A stretch of DNA of 64,000 nt, from NCBI RefSeq assembly GCF_001509475.1, contig NZ_LLZG01000232.1:13238-77237 (forward strand). Reading direction: 5' to 3'. Under the pieces are notes generated by a model. It was given only the letters and a program-made list of their open reading frames with translations. It made no database searches and had not been told where the DNA came from. Of the stretch, positions 43,735-53,439 are shown in pieces (position 1 is the first letter of the stretch; every line of letters starts with the position of its first letter). The position numbers and the translations under genes were made by a program. The DNA comes from Streptomyces regalis (GTDB lineage Bacteria > Actinomycetota > Actinomycetes > Streptomycetales > Streptomycetaceae).

Positions 43735-44795
43735 CAGCCCCTCCTCGCCATCACCGCCAGATCGGGGAAGTCGGTCACCACCGCGTCGACCCCCATCCCG
43801 TAGTACAGCGCGTACTCCGCGAACGCGTCCCCGAAATCGTTCGCTCCGCTACCGCGCCGCAGGTCCGCCGGCAAAAACTGGTTCTCCGCCCGGAAGGTGT
43901 ACGGCCCCACACGCAGCCCCGCCGCATGGGCGTCCGCGAGGACCGGGGTGCCGACCAGCGACGACTTGTCCGGCCCGATCCAGTCCGCGTACCCGGCGAT
44001 CCGCGCCAGCCCCGCCGGCGTCATCATGTCCTTGTACGTCGTCGGATCACCGGCCAGGACGAGGTCGTAGGGCCCACCCGTCGTCCCCAGCGCCTGCCAC
44101 AGCGGCACCCCCAGCCGCTCCGCCGCGATCCGTTTCAGGCTCGTCGGCTCGAAGGACTGCACGACGCACTCGCGCCGGCCGAGGCGGCACCGGCGGATCA
44201 CCTCCGCCAGCTTCGGCTCCAGGGGCAGACCCAGCCCGCGGAAGTACGTCGGGTGCTTGGTCTCCGGGAAGACGGCGATCGTGCGGCCGTACGCCTTCGA
44301 CAGCCTGCGCGCCAGGTCGACCACCTCCTGGAAGGTGAGCACCTCCTCACGGCCGTCGAACACGGTGTTGCGGTTGCGGACCAGCGGCAGGCGCTCCACC
44401 GCCCGCAGCGTCTTCAGCTCCGCCAGCGTGAAGTCCTCCGTGAACCAGCCGGTCACCGACCGCCCGTCCACCGTCTTCGTCGTACGGCGGTCCGCGAACT
44501 CCGGGTGGGACGCCACGTCCGTCGTCTGCGAGATCTCGTTCTCGTGCCGGACGACGAGTACATGGTCCTTGGTCGGCACCAGGTCCGGCTCTATCCAGTC
44601 GGCGCCGGTCTGCACGGCGTACGTGTACGAGGCCGCCGTGTGCTCCGGGCGCCAGCCGGCGGCGCCGCGATGGCCGATGACGAGCGGCCGCCCCGGTGGG
44701 CGGGAGCCGGCGGCCGCCGCAGCCGTCGCGGGTACGGCCGCGGCCGCCGTGGTGCCGGCGGCCGCGAGCAGCAGGGATCTACGTTTCGGATGCAT
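43734..44795 (-). CDS. glpQ: Secreted glycerophosphodiester phosphodiesterase
   Basis: Releases glycerol-3-phosphate from deacylated phospholipids outside the cell. It has 353 residues with an Ala-rich signal with twin Arg (KRRSLLLAAAGTTAAAAVPATAAAAAG), the catalytic block VIGHRGAAGWRPEHTAASY, the metal Glu in GADWIEPDLVPTKDHVLVVRHE, and the FPETKHPTYF and VDAVVTDFPDLA blocks. ATG 44795 follows GGAAAGGGAG. It lies 25 bp after the kinase gene on the same strand and so may be the last enzyme of the carbohydrate operon, linking it to glycerol compounds. Confidence 0.93.
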   Translation of the reverse strand: MHPKRRSLLLAAAGTTAAAAVPATAAAAAGSRPPGRPLVIGHRGAAGWRPEHTAASYTYAVQTGADWIEPDLVPTKDHVLVVRHENEISQTTDVASHPEFADRRTTKTVDGRSVTGWFTEDFTLAELKTLRAVERLPLVRNRNTVFDGREEVLTFQEVVDLARRLSKAYGRTIAVFPETKHPTYFRGLGLPLEPKLAEVIRRCRLGRRECVVQSFEPTSLKRIAAERLGVPLWQALGTTGGPYDLVLAGDPTTYKDMMTPAGLARIAGYADWIGPDKSSLVGTPVLADAHAAGLRVGPYTFRAENQFLPADLRRGSGANDFGDAFAEYALYYGMGVDAVVTDFPDLAVMARRG

Positions 44796-44820
44796 ACAAC
44801 TCCCTTTCCTCGTACGGCTC

Positions 44821-46245
44821 TCAGGCGCGTGCCCGGCCGCGCGCCTCTGCCAGCCGGGTCAGATGCTCCTCATAGCCCTTCGTGTAGTACGCCGCCCGGC
44901 CCCCGTCCGGCTCGACGACCGCCGTCGGCCGCGTCCACGCCTCCGCGTCCAGCGCCACTCCGTACCGCTCCGCCGCCGCCAGCACCGCGCCCCGCGCGCC
45001 CACCTCGCCCTCGACGACCCGGAGCGGCCGCCCGATGACGTCGGCGAGCAGCCGCATCCAGGCCGGGCTGCGCGTACCGCCGCCGCACACGGCCAGCGTC
45101 CCGGTGAGCCCCGCCGCCTGAAGACAGTGCCGGGCCGCGTAGCCGATGCCCTCGCAGGTCGCCCGGACCAGGTCGGCGCGGGTCGACTCCAGGGACACGC
45201 CGGTCAGTTCGGCGCGCAGACGGGGTTCGACGAAGGGGGCGCGTTCGCCGGAGGGCGCGAAGTACGGGAGTACCCGCACGCCGTTCGCGCCGGGCGGGGT
45301 CTCGGCCAGCAGCCCGTCGACCTCCTCGTGCCGGACGCCGGTCGTCGACAGCACCCAGTCCAGCGCCGCCGTCCCGACCATCGCGGGCATCGCGCGCAGC
45401 CAGTGACCCGGGCGGTCGGTATTGATGTACAGGCCGGCCGGCTCACCGGTCAGGTCGAGGTCGGTCGTCGCGACCAGGCTGGCCAAGCAGGTGCCGACGA
45501 TGAGGAGACCGTCCCCGGGAGACGTCACCCCCGCGCCGAGCGCGCAGGCCGGCAGATCGTACGGCCCGTTCGCGATCCGCGTCCCGGCCGGCAGCCCCTC
45601 GCCGCGCGTCCGCGCCGTCGCGACCGGATCGCTGACAGGGGCGAGGAGGCCGCGCCGGTGCGTCAGCCCGAGCAGCTCCACGACCCGGTTGTCGTACGTC
45701 CGCGTCCGCGGGTCCAGGAACGGCATCGACGCGTCCGACACATCCGTCGTCGGCCCCGCCCCCGTCAGCCGCTGGAACACCATGTCCTTGCAGTACAGGG
45801 CCGCCCTCGCGGCATCCAGCGCCTTCGGCTCATGGCCGTCCAGCCACGCCAGCAGCGGCCCCGGACACCCCGGGAACATCGCGCTTCCCGTCCGCCGGAA
45901 CACCGTCTCGAACGTGCCGTCCGCCAGCCAGCGGTCGACGAGTTCATGCGCCCGCCCGTCCATCCAGGAGGCAGCGGGCCGCACCGGCCGCCCCTCCGAG
46001 TCGACCAGCCACACACCGTCGCCCTGCCCGGTGAGCCCGGCGAGCTCGATCGGCTCCGGCGCGCGGGAGGTCACTTCTTCCAGTACGGCGACGACCGCCC
46101 CGTACAACTCGTCCATGTCCTGCTCGACGACCCCGCCGTGCAGGGCGAGCCCCACGGGGCGGGCAGCGACGGCCAGTTCACGGCCCTCGGCGCCGAACGC
46201 GGCGGCTTTCACCGTGGACGTGCCCACATCGATACCGACGTACAT
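44821..46245 (-). CDS. FGGY carbohydrate kinase (EryA/XylB-like)
   Basis: Sugar or polyol kinase of 474 residues with an actin-like ATPase fold: phosphate-1 motif (VGIDVGTSTVKAAAFGAEG), ASWMDGRAHELVDRWL, and the adenosine motif (GTLAVCGGGTRSPAWMRLLADVIGRPLRVVEGEVGARGAVLAA). The GCPGPLLAWLDGHEP segment recalls erythritol and L-xylulose kinases. ATG 46245 follows AGAGGTGGG. It is the last metabolic gene of the eight-gene minus operon that starts at 53439. A second FGGY kinase is encoded divergently at 53722. Confidence 0.88.
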   Translation of the reverse strand: MYVGIDVGTSTVKAAAFGAEGRELAVAARPVGLALHGGVVEQDMDELYGAVVAVLEEVTSRAPEPIELAGLTGQGDGVWLVDSEGRPVRPAASWMDGRAHELVDRWLADGTFETVFRRTGSAMFPGCPGPLLAWLDGHEPKALDAARAALYCKDMVFQRLTGAGPTTDVSDASMPFLDPRTRTYDNRVVELLGLTHRRGLLAPVSDPVATARTRGEGLPAGTRIANGPYDLPACALGAGVTSPGDGLLIVGTCLASLVATTDLDLTGEPAGLYINTDRPGHWLRAMPAMVGTAALDWVLSTTGVRHEEVDGLLAETPPGANGVRVLPYFAPSGERAPFVEPRLRAELTGVSLESTRADLVRATCEGIGYAARHCLQAAGLTGTLAVCGGGTRSPAWMRLLADVIGRPLRVVEGEVGARGAVLAAAERYGVALDAEAWTRPTAVVEPDGGRAAYYTKGYEEHLTRLAEARGRARA

Positions 46246-46274
46246 TCCCACCCACCTCTTTCGGCTCGGTCGGC

Positions 46275-47306
46275 TCAGGTCAGGCAATGCGCGAGCGGCT
46301 CCCCCCGCGCCCAACGCCCCACCTCCGCCGCCGCGATCGCCGCCGCCTTCTCGGCCACGGCCCGGCTCGCCCCGCCCAGATGGGGAGTGAGGACGACACG
46401 GTCGCCGAGGCCGTACAGGCGGGAACCGGGCGGCACCGGCTCCGTCTCGTACGTGTCCAGGGCCGCCGCCGACACCTGCCCGCTCTCCAGCGCGTCGCAC
46501 AGCGCCCCCTCGTCCAGCAGTGGTCCGCGCGCCACGTTCACCACGACCGCGCCGGGCGGCAGCAGCGCCAGCTCACGGGCGCCGATCAGGCCGCGGGTCT
46601 CGGTGGTGAGACGGGCGTGCAGGGTGATCACCCGGGACTGGCGCAGGAGTTGGTCCAGCGTCGGCACGCGCAGGCCGTGGATCTCGTGGTGGTGGACGTA
46701 CGGGTCGTAGACCATCACCCGCGCACCGAACGCGCACAGCACGCGCGCGACCCTGCTGCCCACCGCCCCGTAGCCCACCAGTCCGACCGGCAGGTCCTCC
46801 AGCTCCAGGCCGCTGTGCTCGTACGTGTAGTACGTCGCCCCCTCCCAACTGCCCTTCCGGGCAAGGAGGTCATGGGCCTGCGGGATCCGGCGCAGGGCCG
46901 CCAGCATCAGGCCGACGGTGAATTCGGCGGTGGCGGCGGCGTTGCGGCCGGGGGCGTAACACACCCGGACGTCGTGCCGCTTGGCCGCGTCCAGGTTGAC
47001 GTTCACCGGGCCGCCCCGGCAGACGACGACCAGGCGGAGGTCCGGGCAGGCGTCGAGGACACGTTCCGTGACGGGACCCATCTGGGTGACCAGCACCTGC
47101 GCACCCGCGAGCGCGTCGATCAGCTCGTCCTCGGCGTCGCTCGCCTCCGTCACCTCGGCCACCGGGCCGAAGGGGGCGAGAGGCCAGCCGAGTGTCAATT
47201 CGGCGACGTCGCAGGTGAGTTGGTGACCGAGTGCATCGGTGATGAGCGACGGCAGGATGAAGTGGTCGCCGGCGGCCACCACGCGCACGCTGTTCCCGTT
47301 GGTCAT
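46275..47306 (-). CDS. D-2-hydroxyacid dehydrogenase
   Basis: NAD-dependent dehydrogenase of the PGDH/SerA-like family, 343 residues. The nucleotide motif is VGLVGYGAVGSRVARVLCAFGARVMVYDPY. Catalytic Arg, Glu and His are visible in the RGGPVNVNLDAAKRHDVRVCY, NVARGPLLDEGALCDALESGQVSAAALDTYETEP and LTPHLGGAS blocks. Its start overlaps the upstream ATPase stop by ATGA. The last 30 residues (EPLAHCLT) are normal for the family. It would oxidise or reduce a 2-hydroxy/2-keto acid made from the imported sugar. Confidence 0.92.
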   Translation of the reverse strand: MTNGNSVRVVAAGDHFILPSLITDALGHQLTCDVAELTLGWPLAPFGPVAEVTEASDAEDELIDALAGAQVLVTQMGPVTERVLDACPDLRLVVVCRGGPVNVNLDAAKRHDVRVCYAPGRNAAATAEFTVGLMLAALRRIPQAHDLLARKGSWEGATYYTYEHSGLELEDLPVGLVGYGAVGSRVARVLCAFGARVMVYDPYVHHHEIHGLRVPTLDQLLRQSRVITLHARLTTETRGLIGARELALLPPGAVVVNVARGPLLDEGALCDALESGQVSAAALDTYETEPVPPGSRLYGLGDRVVLTPHLGGASRAVAEKAAAIAAAEVGRWARGEPLAHCLT

Positions 47307-48382
47307 CGGAGGGAGTCTCCCGTCTCGGCGTCGAAGACATGGGTGAGGTGGGTCTCGGCGGTGACATGGACACGGTCGTCGTGGGCGAGGCGTACGTCGG
47401 GGTCGGTGAGGACGACGAGGGGGCTTTCGACGCCGTCGAGGGCGAGAGTGGCGATGCCTGACTCCAGCAGGGGTTCGTGGGCCAGGACGCGGGCGGGGAG
47501 GCCGTCGTCGCCGGTCAGGGCCAGGTCCTCGGGGCGGATCCCGACCACCACCTCCCGGCCGGCCGGCACCGGCACCGGCAGCGCGACCCGCGCCGCGTCG
47601 GACAGGCGAGCGTGACCGTCGCCGTCCGCGACGCCGGGCAGGAGGTTGATCGCGGGCTCGCCGACGAAGTCCGCGACGAAGACGTTGGCCGGGCTGTCGT
47701 AGATCTCGTACGGGGTGCCGAGCTGCTGGATGACGCCGTCCTTCATCACGGCGATCCGGTCGGCGAGGGAGAGGGCCTCCTCCTGGTCGTGGGTGACCAG
47801 GATGGTCGTATGGCCCAAGTCCTTCTGAATGCGCTTGAGTTCGCGGCGGGTCGTGTCGCGCTGGGCCGCATCCAGGTGGGACAGGGGCTCGTCCAGGAGC
47901 AGGACGTCCGGTTCGCGGATCAGGGCGCGGGCCAGGGACACGCGCTGTTTCTGGCCGCTGGAGAGGCCGGCCGGGCGGGCGTCCAGGATGGCGGTGAGGT
48001 CGACGCGCTCGGCGATCTCCTTGACCTTGTGGTCGACGTCACCCCGTTCGGCCCGTCTGCGTGCCTTCAGGCCGAACGCCAGGTTCTCCGCCACCGTCAG
48101 CGGTGGGTAGAGGGCGTAGTTCTCGAACGCGACCCCGATGTTGCGCTGCTGGGCCGGGCGCGCGATCACCGACGAACCGTCCACCAGGATGTCCCCGCCG
48201 GTCACCGTCTCCAGCCCGGCGATCATCCGCAGGGTGGTCGACTTTCCGCAGCCCGACGGGCCGAGGAGGCCGAGCAGCTCGCCGGAGCGCAGGGTCAGGT
48301 CGATGCCCCGTACGGCGTCCACCGACGGGCGGCCCCGCGCCGAATAGGTCTTGCGCAGATCACGTAGCTCCAGCTCGGTCAT
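47303..48382 (-). CDS. Sugar ABC transporter ATPase (MalK/UgpC type, second)
   Basis: ATP-binding subunit of 359 residues with an N-terminal ABC domain: Walker A (GPSGCGKSTTLR), signature (LSSGQKQRVSLARAL), Walker B (VLLLDEPLSHLD) and a C-terminal TOBE regulatory region. Two features are unusual: RPAQQRNIGVAFENYALYP replaces the common FQxYALYP, and another ATPase of the same type lies two genes upstream. The ATG at 48382 overlaps the DeoR gene's end by 23 bp. Two distinct ATPases in one transporter recall the GlpS/GlpT pair of rhizobial glycerol transporters. Confidence 0.9.
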   Translation of the reverse strand: MTELELRDLRKTYSARGRPSVDAVRGIDLTLRSGELLGLLGPSGCGKSTTLRMIAGLETVTGGDILVDGSSVIARPAQQRNIGVAFENYALYPPLTVAENLAFGLKARRRAERGDVDHKVKEIAERVDLTAILDARPAGLSSGQKQRVSLARALIREPDVLLLDEPLSHLDAAQRDTTRRELKRIQKDLGHTTILVTHDQEEALSLADRIAVMKDGVIQQLGTPYEIYDSPANVFVADFVGEPAINLLPGVADGDGHARLSDAARVALPVPVPAGREVVVGIRPEDLALTGDDGLPARVLAHEPLLESGIATLALDGVESPLVVLTDPDVRLAHDDRVHVTAETHLTHVFDAETGDSLR

Positions 48383-49196
48383 CGCTGCCCTTCGTCGAGC
48401 AAACCTCATAACGGACCTTGTGCTCGTCCAGGTCCCGCAGCGCCTCCGCCGACGCCCCGTCGTCCACGAGGAGCAGGTCGAAGCGGGAGAGGGGGACCAC
48501 CCGGTGCAGGGCGACCCTGGCGAGCTTGGTGTGGTCTATCAACAGGACGTTGCGGGCGGCCGCGTCGAGCATGGCCCGCTTCACCGACACGATGTGCTGC
48601 TCCTGGTGGTAGGCGTAACCCCCGCGCACGGCCGACGTCGACGCGAAGCAGACGTCCACGCGCAGCTGCTCTATCGCCTCCACGCAGGACACGCCGAGGA
48701 AGGAGGAGTGCAGCGGGTCGTAGTCGCCGCCGAGGGCCATCAGGTGGATGCCGCGCTGGTCGGACAGCAGGTTGATCGCTTCCAGGAAATTGGTGACGAC
48801 CGTCAGCGGGGTCACCTCGCCGTGCCGCAGCCTGCGGGCTATCTCCAGCGTGGAGGTGGAGTCGTCCAGCATGATCGCCATGCCGGGCTCGATCAGCTTC
48901 AGTGCGCGGTCGGCGACGGCGGCCTTCTCCGCGCGCATGGTCTTCAGCCGGTACTGCACGTTCGACTCGAAGACACCGGACGGCTGGGCCGTCACTCCGC
49001 CCCTGAACTTCCTTACGATGCCCTGCCGTTCGAGCTCGTCGAGGTCCCGGTGGATGGTCATCAGGCTCACCCCGAAGCGCTCGGCGAGGTCGGCGGCCGT
49101 CGCCGAGCCGTCGGCGAGGACCCGCTCGGCCATGGCGGCCTGGCGGGCCGCGGGGCCCTGCTGTGGGCCGCCACCGCTGCTGTTGCTGCTGCTCAT
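48360..49196 (-). CDS. DeoR/GlpR family transcriptional regulator
   Basis: Sugar-operon repressor of 278 residues, embedded in the operon it probably controls. The DeoR HTH is clear (RVLADGSATAADLAERFGVSLMTIHRDLDELERQGIVRKFRGGV), then the DeoRC sugar-phosphate sensor domain (EPGMAIMLDDSTSTLEIARRL; LVDDGASAEALRDL). The start ATG at 49196 overlaps the ATPase stop TGA; GTG 49199 is possible. It lies between two ATPase genes, an unusual place for the regulator. Confidence 0.92.
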   Translation of the reverse strand: MSSSNSSGGGPQQGPAARQAAMAERVLADGSATAADLAERFGVSLMTIHRDLDELERQGIVRKFRGGVTAQPSGVFESNVQYRLKTMRAEKAAVADRALKLIEPGMAIMLDDSTSTLEIARRLRHGEVTPLTVVTNFLEAINLLSDQRGIHLMALGGDYDPLHSSFLGVSCVEAIEQLRVDVCFASTSAVRGGYAYHQEQHIVSVKRAMLDAAARNVLLIDHTKLARVALHRVVPLSRFDLLLVDDGASAEALRDLDEHKVRYEVCSTKGSDDRAGAT

Positions 49197-50293
49197 CACG
49201 CGCTCTTCTCGATCCGTCGTCCTGGACGCTCCGGCCGGTCGGCCTCGAACAGCAGCAGGTTCTCAGGCCGGACCGACAGCCGTACCGGATCGTCGGGCCG
49301 CAGCCCCGTCGTGTCGGGGCGCGGGGCGACCAGCGACACCTGCTGCTCGCCCAGCCGGACGGTGACCTCGACCGACCGGCCGAGCACCTCGGTGACATAG
49401 ACGGTGCCGGTGAGCTCATGACCGGGGCCGCGCAGGGTGATGTCCCGGGGCCGCAGCCCGATCAGCACGTCGGTGCCGGGAGCCGCCTGCGCACCGACCG
49501 ACAGCTCGACCTTCCCGTCCGCCGAACGGAACCCCCCGTCCTGCGTCACCACTCCCGGCAGCAGATTGATCCGCGGCCGTCCGAAAGCCCGCGCGACCTC
49601 GGTGTCGCAGGGCCGGTACCAGATCTCCTCCCGCGTCCCCGTCTGCACGATCCGCCCGTCCCGGATGACGCCGATCCGGTCGCCGAGCGCCAGCGCCTCG
49701 ACGGAGTCATGGGTGACGTAGAGGGTCGTCGTGTGCTGCACGGCCCCGATCGCCTTCAGTTCCGCCCGCATCTGCTGGCGCAGCTTGGCGTCCAGGTGGG
49801 AGAGGGGCTCGTCTAGGAGGAAGGCGCGGGCTGGGCGGACCAGGACCCGGCCGAGGGCGACGCGTTGCCGCTGGCCGTTGGACAGCCGGCCGACCGGGCG
49901 GTCCAACAGGGCGGAGATGCCGAGGAGTTCGGCGATCTCGCCGATCCGCTCCCGGGCCTGCGCGGCGGGGAGGCGGTGGCGCGGGGAGCGGAGCGGCGAG
50001 GCGAGGTTGTCGTAGGCCGACTTGTGCGGGTAGAGGGCGTAGCTCTCGAAGCACATCGCGACGCCACGGTCGTACGGCTCGACGCCCCGCATGTCCTTGC
50101 CGCCCAGTTCGACGGTGCCGGAGTCGGGGAGTTCGAGGCCGGCGACGGTCTTCAGCGTCGTCGTCTTCCCGGCCCCCGACGGGCCGAGCAGACAGAAGAA
50201 CTCGCCTTCCCGGACCTCCAGGTCGAGCCCGTCCAGGGCCGTGGTCTTCCCGTACGTCTTCCGGATCCCGCGCAGCGCGACGGCCGTGCTCAT
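49196..50293 (-). CDS. Sugar ABC transporter ATPase (MalK/UgpC type, first)
   Basis: ATP-binding subunit of 365 residues: Walker A (GPSGAGKTTTLK), signature (LSNGQRQRVALGRVL), Walker B (AFLLDEPLSHLD), H-loop (LYVTHDSVEALALGDRIGV) and C-terminal TOBE/OB domains (LIGLRPRDITLRG). It is divergent in sequence from the second ATPase at 47303. The coding region overlaps the permease upstream and the DeoR gene downstream by ATGA-type junctions. It probably forms a heterodimer with the other ATPase under the two permeases. Confidence 0.93.
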   Translation of the reverse strand: MSTAVALRGIRKTYGKTTALDGLDLEVREGEFFCLLGPSGAGKTTTLKTVAGLELPDSGTVELGGKDMRGVEPYDRGVAMCFESYALYPHKSAYDNLASPLRSPRHRLPAAQARERIGEIAELLGISALLDRPVGRLSNGQRQRVALGRVLVRPARAFLLDEPLSHLDAKLRQQMRAELKAIGAVQHTTTLYVTHDSVEALALGDRIGVIRDGRIVQTGTREEIWYRPCDTEVARAFGRPRINLLPGVVTQDGGFRSADGKVELSVGAQAAPGTDVLIGLRPRDITLRGPGHELTGTVYVTEVLGRSVEVTVRLGEQQVSLVAPRPDTTGLRPDDPVRLSVRPENLLLFEADRPERPGRRIEKSA

Positions 50294-51129
50294 GACTTCA
50301 CCGCCCCGAACGACAGCCCCCGCACCAGATACCGCTGGATCGTCAGCGCGAGCAGCAGCGGCGGTACGACGGAGACGAGCGCGGCGGCGGCCGTGAGGTT
50401 GTACTTGGGCCGGTCCCCGCCGAGGAAGGACAGCGCGCCCACGGTCACGGTCTGGGCCTCGTTGGAGGTGAGGATGAGGGGGAAGACGAAGTTGTTCCAG
50501 GCGAAGATGAAGGCCAGCAGCGACACGGCCGCGATGCCCGGCTTGACCAGCGGGATCGCCACCTTGAAGAACGCCTGCTTGCGCGTGTAGCCGTCCAGCA
50601 GCGCCGCCTGCTCCAGCTCGGGCGTCAGATCGGCGAAGTACGACCGCATGATCCACACGATCAGCGGCAGCGTGACGAGCTGGAGCACCCACACCATGCC
50701 GACGTACGTGTCGAACAGCCCGAGCTTCTGGTACAGCACGAACAGCGGGATGATCACGGTGAGTTCGGGTGCGAACCGGAACGACAGCAGCGTGAACATC
50801 AGGTTCTCGGAGCCCTTGAACCGCCAGCGCGCCGAGGCGTACGCCGCCGGAAGGCCGACGAGGAGCGACAGGGCCACCGCGCCCAGCGACACGACCAGGC
50901 TGTTGACGAAGAACCGCACGAACGGGATGCCCTCGCTGTCACCGAGGACCGTGCGGTAGCCGTCGAGGGTGGGGGAGAAGGAGAAGTAGGTGGAGAAGAG
51001 CTGGTTGGCCGGCTTCAGCGAGAGGATCACCATCCAGGCGATCGGGAACAGCGCGAAGACGAAGTAGAGGATGAGGGCGGCGTCCGCCAGCCACCCGAGC
51101 AGGCGCTTCTTCGAGGTCGTTCGGCTCAC
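50290..51129 (-). CDS. Sugar ABC transporter permease (MalG type)
   Basis: Inner-membrane subunit of 279 residues with six helices and the EAA loop in PELEQAALLDGYTRKQAFFKVAIPLVKPGI. It has an N-terminal helix (ALILYFVFALFPIAWMVILSL) and a periplasmic loop. The GTG start at 51129 overlaps the first permease's stop by GTGA. Its end overlaps the ATPase gene. It pairs with the permease at 51126-52013. Confidence 0.92.
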   Translation of the reverse strand: MSRTTSKKRLLGWLADAALILYFVFALFPIAWMVILSLKPANQLFSTYFSFSPTLDGYRTVLGDSEGIPFVRFFVNSLVVSLGAVALSLLVGLPAAYASARWRFKGSENLMFTLLSFRFAPELTVIIPLFVLYQKLGLFDTYVGMVWVLQLVTLPLIVWIMRSYFADLTPELEQAALLDGYTRKQAFFKVAIPLVKPGIAAVSLLAFIFAWNNFVFPLILTSNEAQTVTVGALSFLGGDRPKYNLTAAAALVSVVPPLLLALTIQRYLVRGLSFGAVKS

Positions 51130-52013
51130 TTGGCAGCCACCTCCGCCGCCTTCCGCTGGATCTTCCCCAGGTGCTTCACCAGCACCATCGCGGCGAGATA
51201 CACCACGGCCCACAGCACGATCGTGTAGCTGATCCCGAACGAGTACCGCTGGAAGCGGATCGCCTCCAGATACGCCCGGATCTGCAGGACGACGGTCGAG
51301 TCGCCTGGCCCGCCCTCCGTCAGGGCGTAGATGATGTCGAACACCTTCAGCGAGTCCATGAACCGGAAGATCACCGCGACCAGGACGTACGGCCACAGCA
51401 TCGGCAGCGTCAGCCGCCGGAACGTGTACCACCAGCCCGCCCCGTCGACGGCCGCCGCCTCGAAGGGGGAGGTGGGCAGCGACCGCAGCCCGGCCAGCGC
51501 GAGGATCGCCACGAACGGCGTGTACACCCACACGTCCACGGCGATGGACGACAGCAGCGCGCCGGTCGGGGTGTCCGTCCACTGGACTCCGCCAAGCCCG
51601 AAGGGTCTCAGCAGGTAGTTGATCACCCCGACCGACGGCTGGAGCATCAGCTTCCAGATGATCGCCGCGATCACCGGCGCGATCATCAGCGGCAGGATGA
51701 GGATCTTCTCCAGCACCCGCCCGACGATCGTCGACCGGTGCAGCAGCAGGGCGACGGCGACTCCGAGGAGGGTCTCGACGGCGGCGGCTCCGACCGCGTA
51801 CAGAACCGTCACCCACGCTGAGTTCCAGAAGGCCTCCTGCGTGAAGACGGTCTCGTAGTTCTCGAACCGCACCATGTCCGGCTGCGGCTTGCTCGCCGAG
51901 AAGTCGAACAACGTGTAGTAGAGGCCGAGCCCGAAGGGGTAGAGGATCCCGCAGGTCAGCAGCAGCGCGGGGACGATCAGGACGTACGGGCGCAGGGCGA
52001 GCCGCCATCCCAT
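51126..52013 (-). CDS. Sugar ABC transporter permease (MalF type)
   Basis: Inner-membrane subunit of 295 residues. It has an N-terminal helix (YVLIVPALLLTCGILYPFGLGLYYTLFDF) and the EAA loop in SLPTSPFEAAAVDGAGWWYTFRRLTLPMLWPYV. It lies four bases after the binding-protein gene and overlaps the next permease. ATG 52013 begins MGWRLALRPYV. It belongs to the CUT1-like carbohydrate group. Confidence 0.92.
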   Translation of the reverse strand: MGWRLALRPYVLIVPALLLTCGILYPFGLGLYYTLFDFSASKPQPDMVRFENYETVFTQEAFWNSAWVTVLYAVGAAAVETLLGVAVALLLHRSTIVGRVLEKILILPLMIAPVIAAIIWKLMLQPSVGVINYLLRPFGLGGVQWTDTPTGALLSSIAVDVWVYTPFVAILALAGLRSLPTSPFEAAAVDGAGWWYTFRRLTLPMLWPYVLVAVIFRFMDSLKVFDIIYALTEGGPGDSTVVLQIRAYLEAIRFQRYSFGISYTIVLWAVVYLAAMVLVKHLGKIQRKAAEVAAK

Positions 52014-52017
52014 CGCG

Positions 52018-53439
52018 CTAGCCCACCTTGTCGGCGAGGTCGCCCGCCAGCCCGTCGAGCACCGACCCCGCGCCCTGGCCGCCGTAGATCTCCTGGAGGG
52101 CGGCGGCCCAGCTCGTGGTCGCGTCGAAGAACTGCGCCTGCGGGGTGAACTGGATCTTCGTCTGGTCGACGACGGTCTCGAAGGTCTCGATGAAGCCGGG
52201 CAGGTGCCTCATCTTGTCCTGGTAGGCGCCGGCGTCGGCGATCGACTTCCGCACCGGGTCGATGTGGTTGTGCGTGATCGCACTCTTGAGCAGGTGCTCC
52301 TTGCCGGTCGCCCACTGCAGGAACAGCCAACTGGCGCTCTTCTTCTTGCTCTTGGCGTTCATGCCGAGCGACCAGATCCACATGTTGGTGGCGAGGGACC
52401 CGTCCGGTCCCTTGGGCCCCGGATGGAAGGCGATCTTCCCGGAGGCGGGACTGGCGCCCTCGACGGCCTGGAAGTACGCGGCCGTGTCGGCGTCGAACAG
52501 CATCCCGGCCTTCTTCGCGCCGAGGTCGCTGGAGCACTGGTACCAGGTGTACGACGTCCAGGACGGCGGCCCACCCTGCTTGACCATGCCGGCCCAGTCC
52601 TCGGTGAAGGCGACGGCCTCCGGGGTGTTCATGGCGGGTGTGAGCTTCCCGCCCTCGACTGTGAAGTCCTTGAGCCCGTTGCGGGCGTACATGGTCATGA
52701 AGCCCGGGTGGATGGTCGCCCAGCTCCTCGACCCGCGTACGGCGATCCCGTACATGCCGTCGAAACCGGCACCGGGGGCTTTGCGCTTGATGGTCCCTGC
52801 GATGTCGCGCAGCTCGTCGAAGGTCTCTGCGGGCTTCAGCCCGAGCCGCTTGAAGACGTCTGTGTTGTAGGCGACGACGTTGGTCTCCCAGCCCCACGGC
52901 AGCGCGTACTGCCCGCCCTGCCCGAGCGGCGCGCCCGCCTTCAGGGACCACTGGTCGGCCTGGAGGAGGTTCGGGAAGAAGTCGGCCTGGTCCCATTCGG
53001 CGCCGGTCGCCGAGGAGTTGCGCATCCAGGGCCCGAGGTCTTCCAGCCACCCAGGCGGCCCGTACTGCCAGACCATGTACGCGCCGAGCATGAACACGTC
53101 GTACGAGGCACGCCCGCTGGACAGGTCCACGGTGAGCTTGTCGAAGTAGTTGTCCTCGGGGAAGACGTCGTACTCGACCTTGATGCCGGTCTTCTCGGTG
53201 AAGGACTTCAGGTCGGCGATCAGCGCGTCCGTGTACGGGTGCTTGTTGAGCAGCGCCTTGACGGTCGTGCCCTTCTCCCGCTTCCAGTCGAAGGAGCCGG
53301 TGACGTCGTCCGCGGCCGAACCGTCGCTCTTGTTGTCGTCACCGCCGAATCCGGCCCCGCAGGCCGCGAGCAGCGGGGTCGCGGCGGCCGCGGCGGTCAG
53401 GGCGAGGAAGCGGCGGCGATCGTGCACGTGCATGTCCAT
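52018..53439 (-). CDS. Sugar-binding lipoprotein (extracellular solute-binding)
   Basis: Substrate-binding lipoprotein of 473 residues. It has a signal peptide with twin Arg (RRRFLALTAAAAATPLLAACG) and a lipobox ending in Cys27. The mature part is a family 1 solute-binding fold (VKALLNKHPYTDALIADLKSFTEKTGIKVEYDVFPEDNYFDKLTVDLSSG). It is the first gene of the carbohydrate operon and sets its specificity. Substrate-contact residues cannot be assigned by eye. An operator-like GTTAAC pair lies upstream. Confidence 0.92.
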   Translation of the reverse strand: MDMHVHDRRRFLALTAAAAATPLLAACGAGFGGDDNKSDGSAADDVTGSFDWKREKGTTVKALLNKHPYTDALIADLKSFTEKTGIKVEYDVFPEDNYFDKLTVDLSSGRASYDVFMLGAYMVWQYGPPGWLEDLGPWMRNSSATGAEWDQADFFPNLLQADQWSLKAGAPLGQGGQYALPWGWETNVVAYNTDVFKRLGLKPAETFDELRDIAGTIKRKAPGAGFDGMYGIAVRGSRSWATIHPGFMTMYARNGLKDFTVEGGKLTPAMNTPEAVAFTEDWAGMVKQGGPPSWTSYTWYQCSSDLGAKKAGMLFDADTAAYFQAVEGASPASGKIAFHPGPKGPDGSLATNMWIWSLGMNAKSKKKSASWLFLQWATGKEHLLKSAITHNHIDPVRKSIADAGAYQDKMRHLPGFIETFETVVDQTKIQFTPQAQFFDATTSWAAALQEIYGGQGAGSVLDGLAGDLADKVG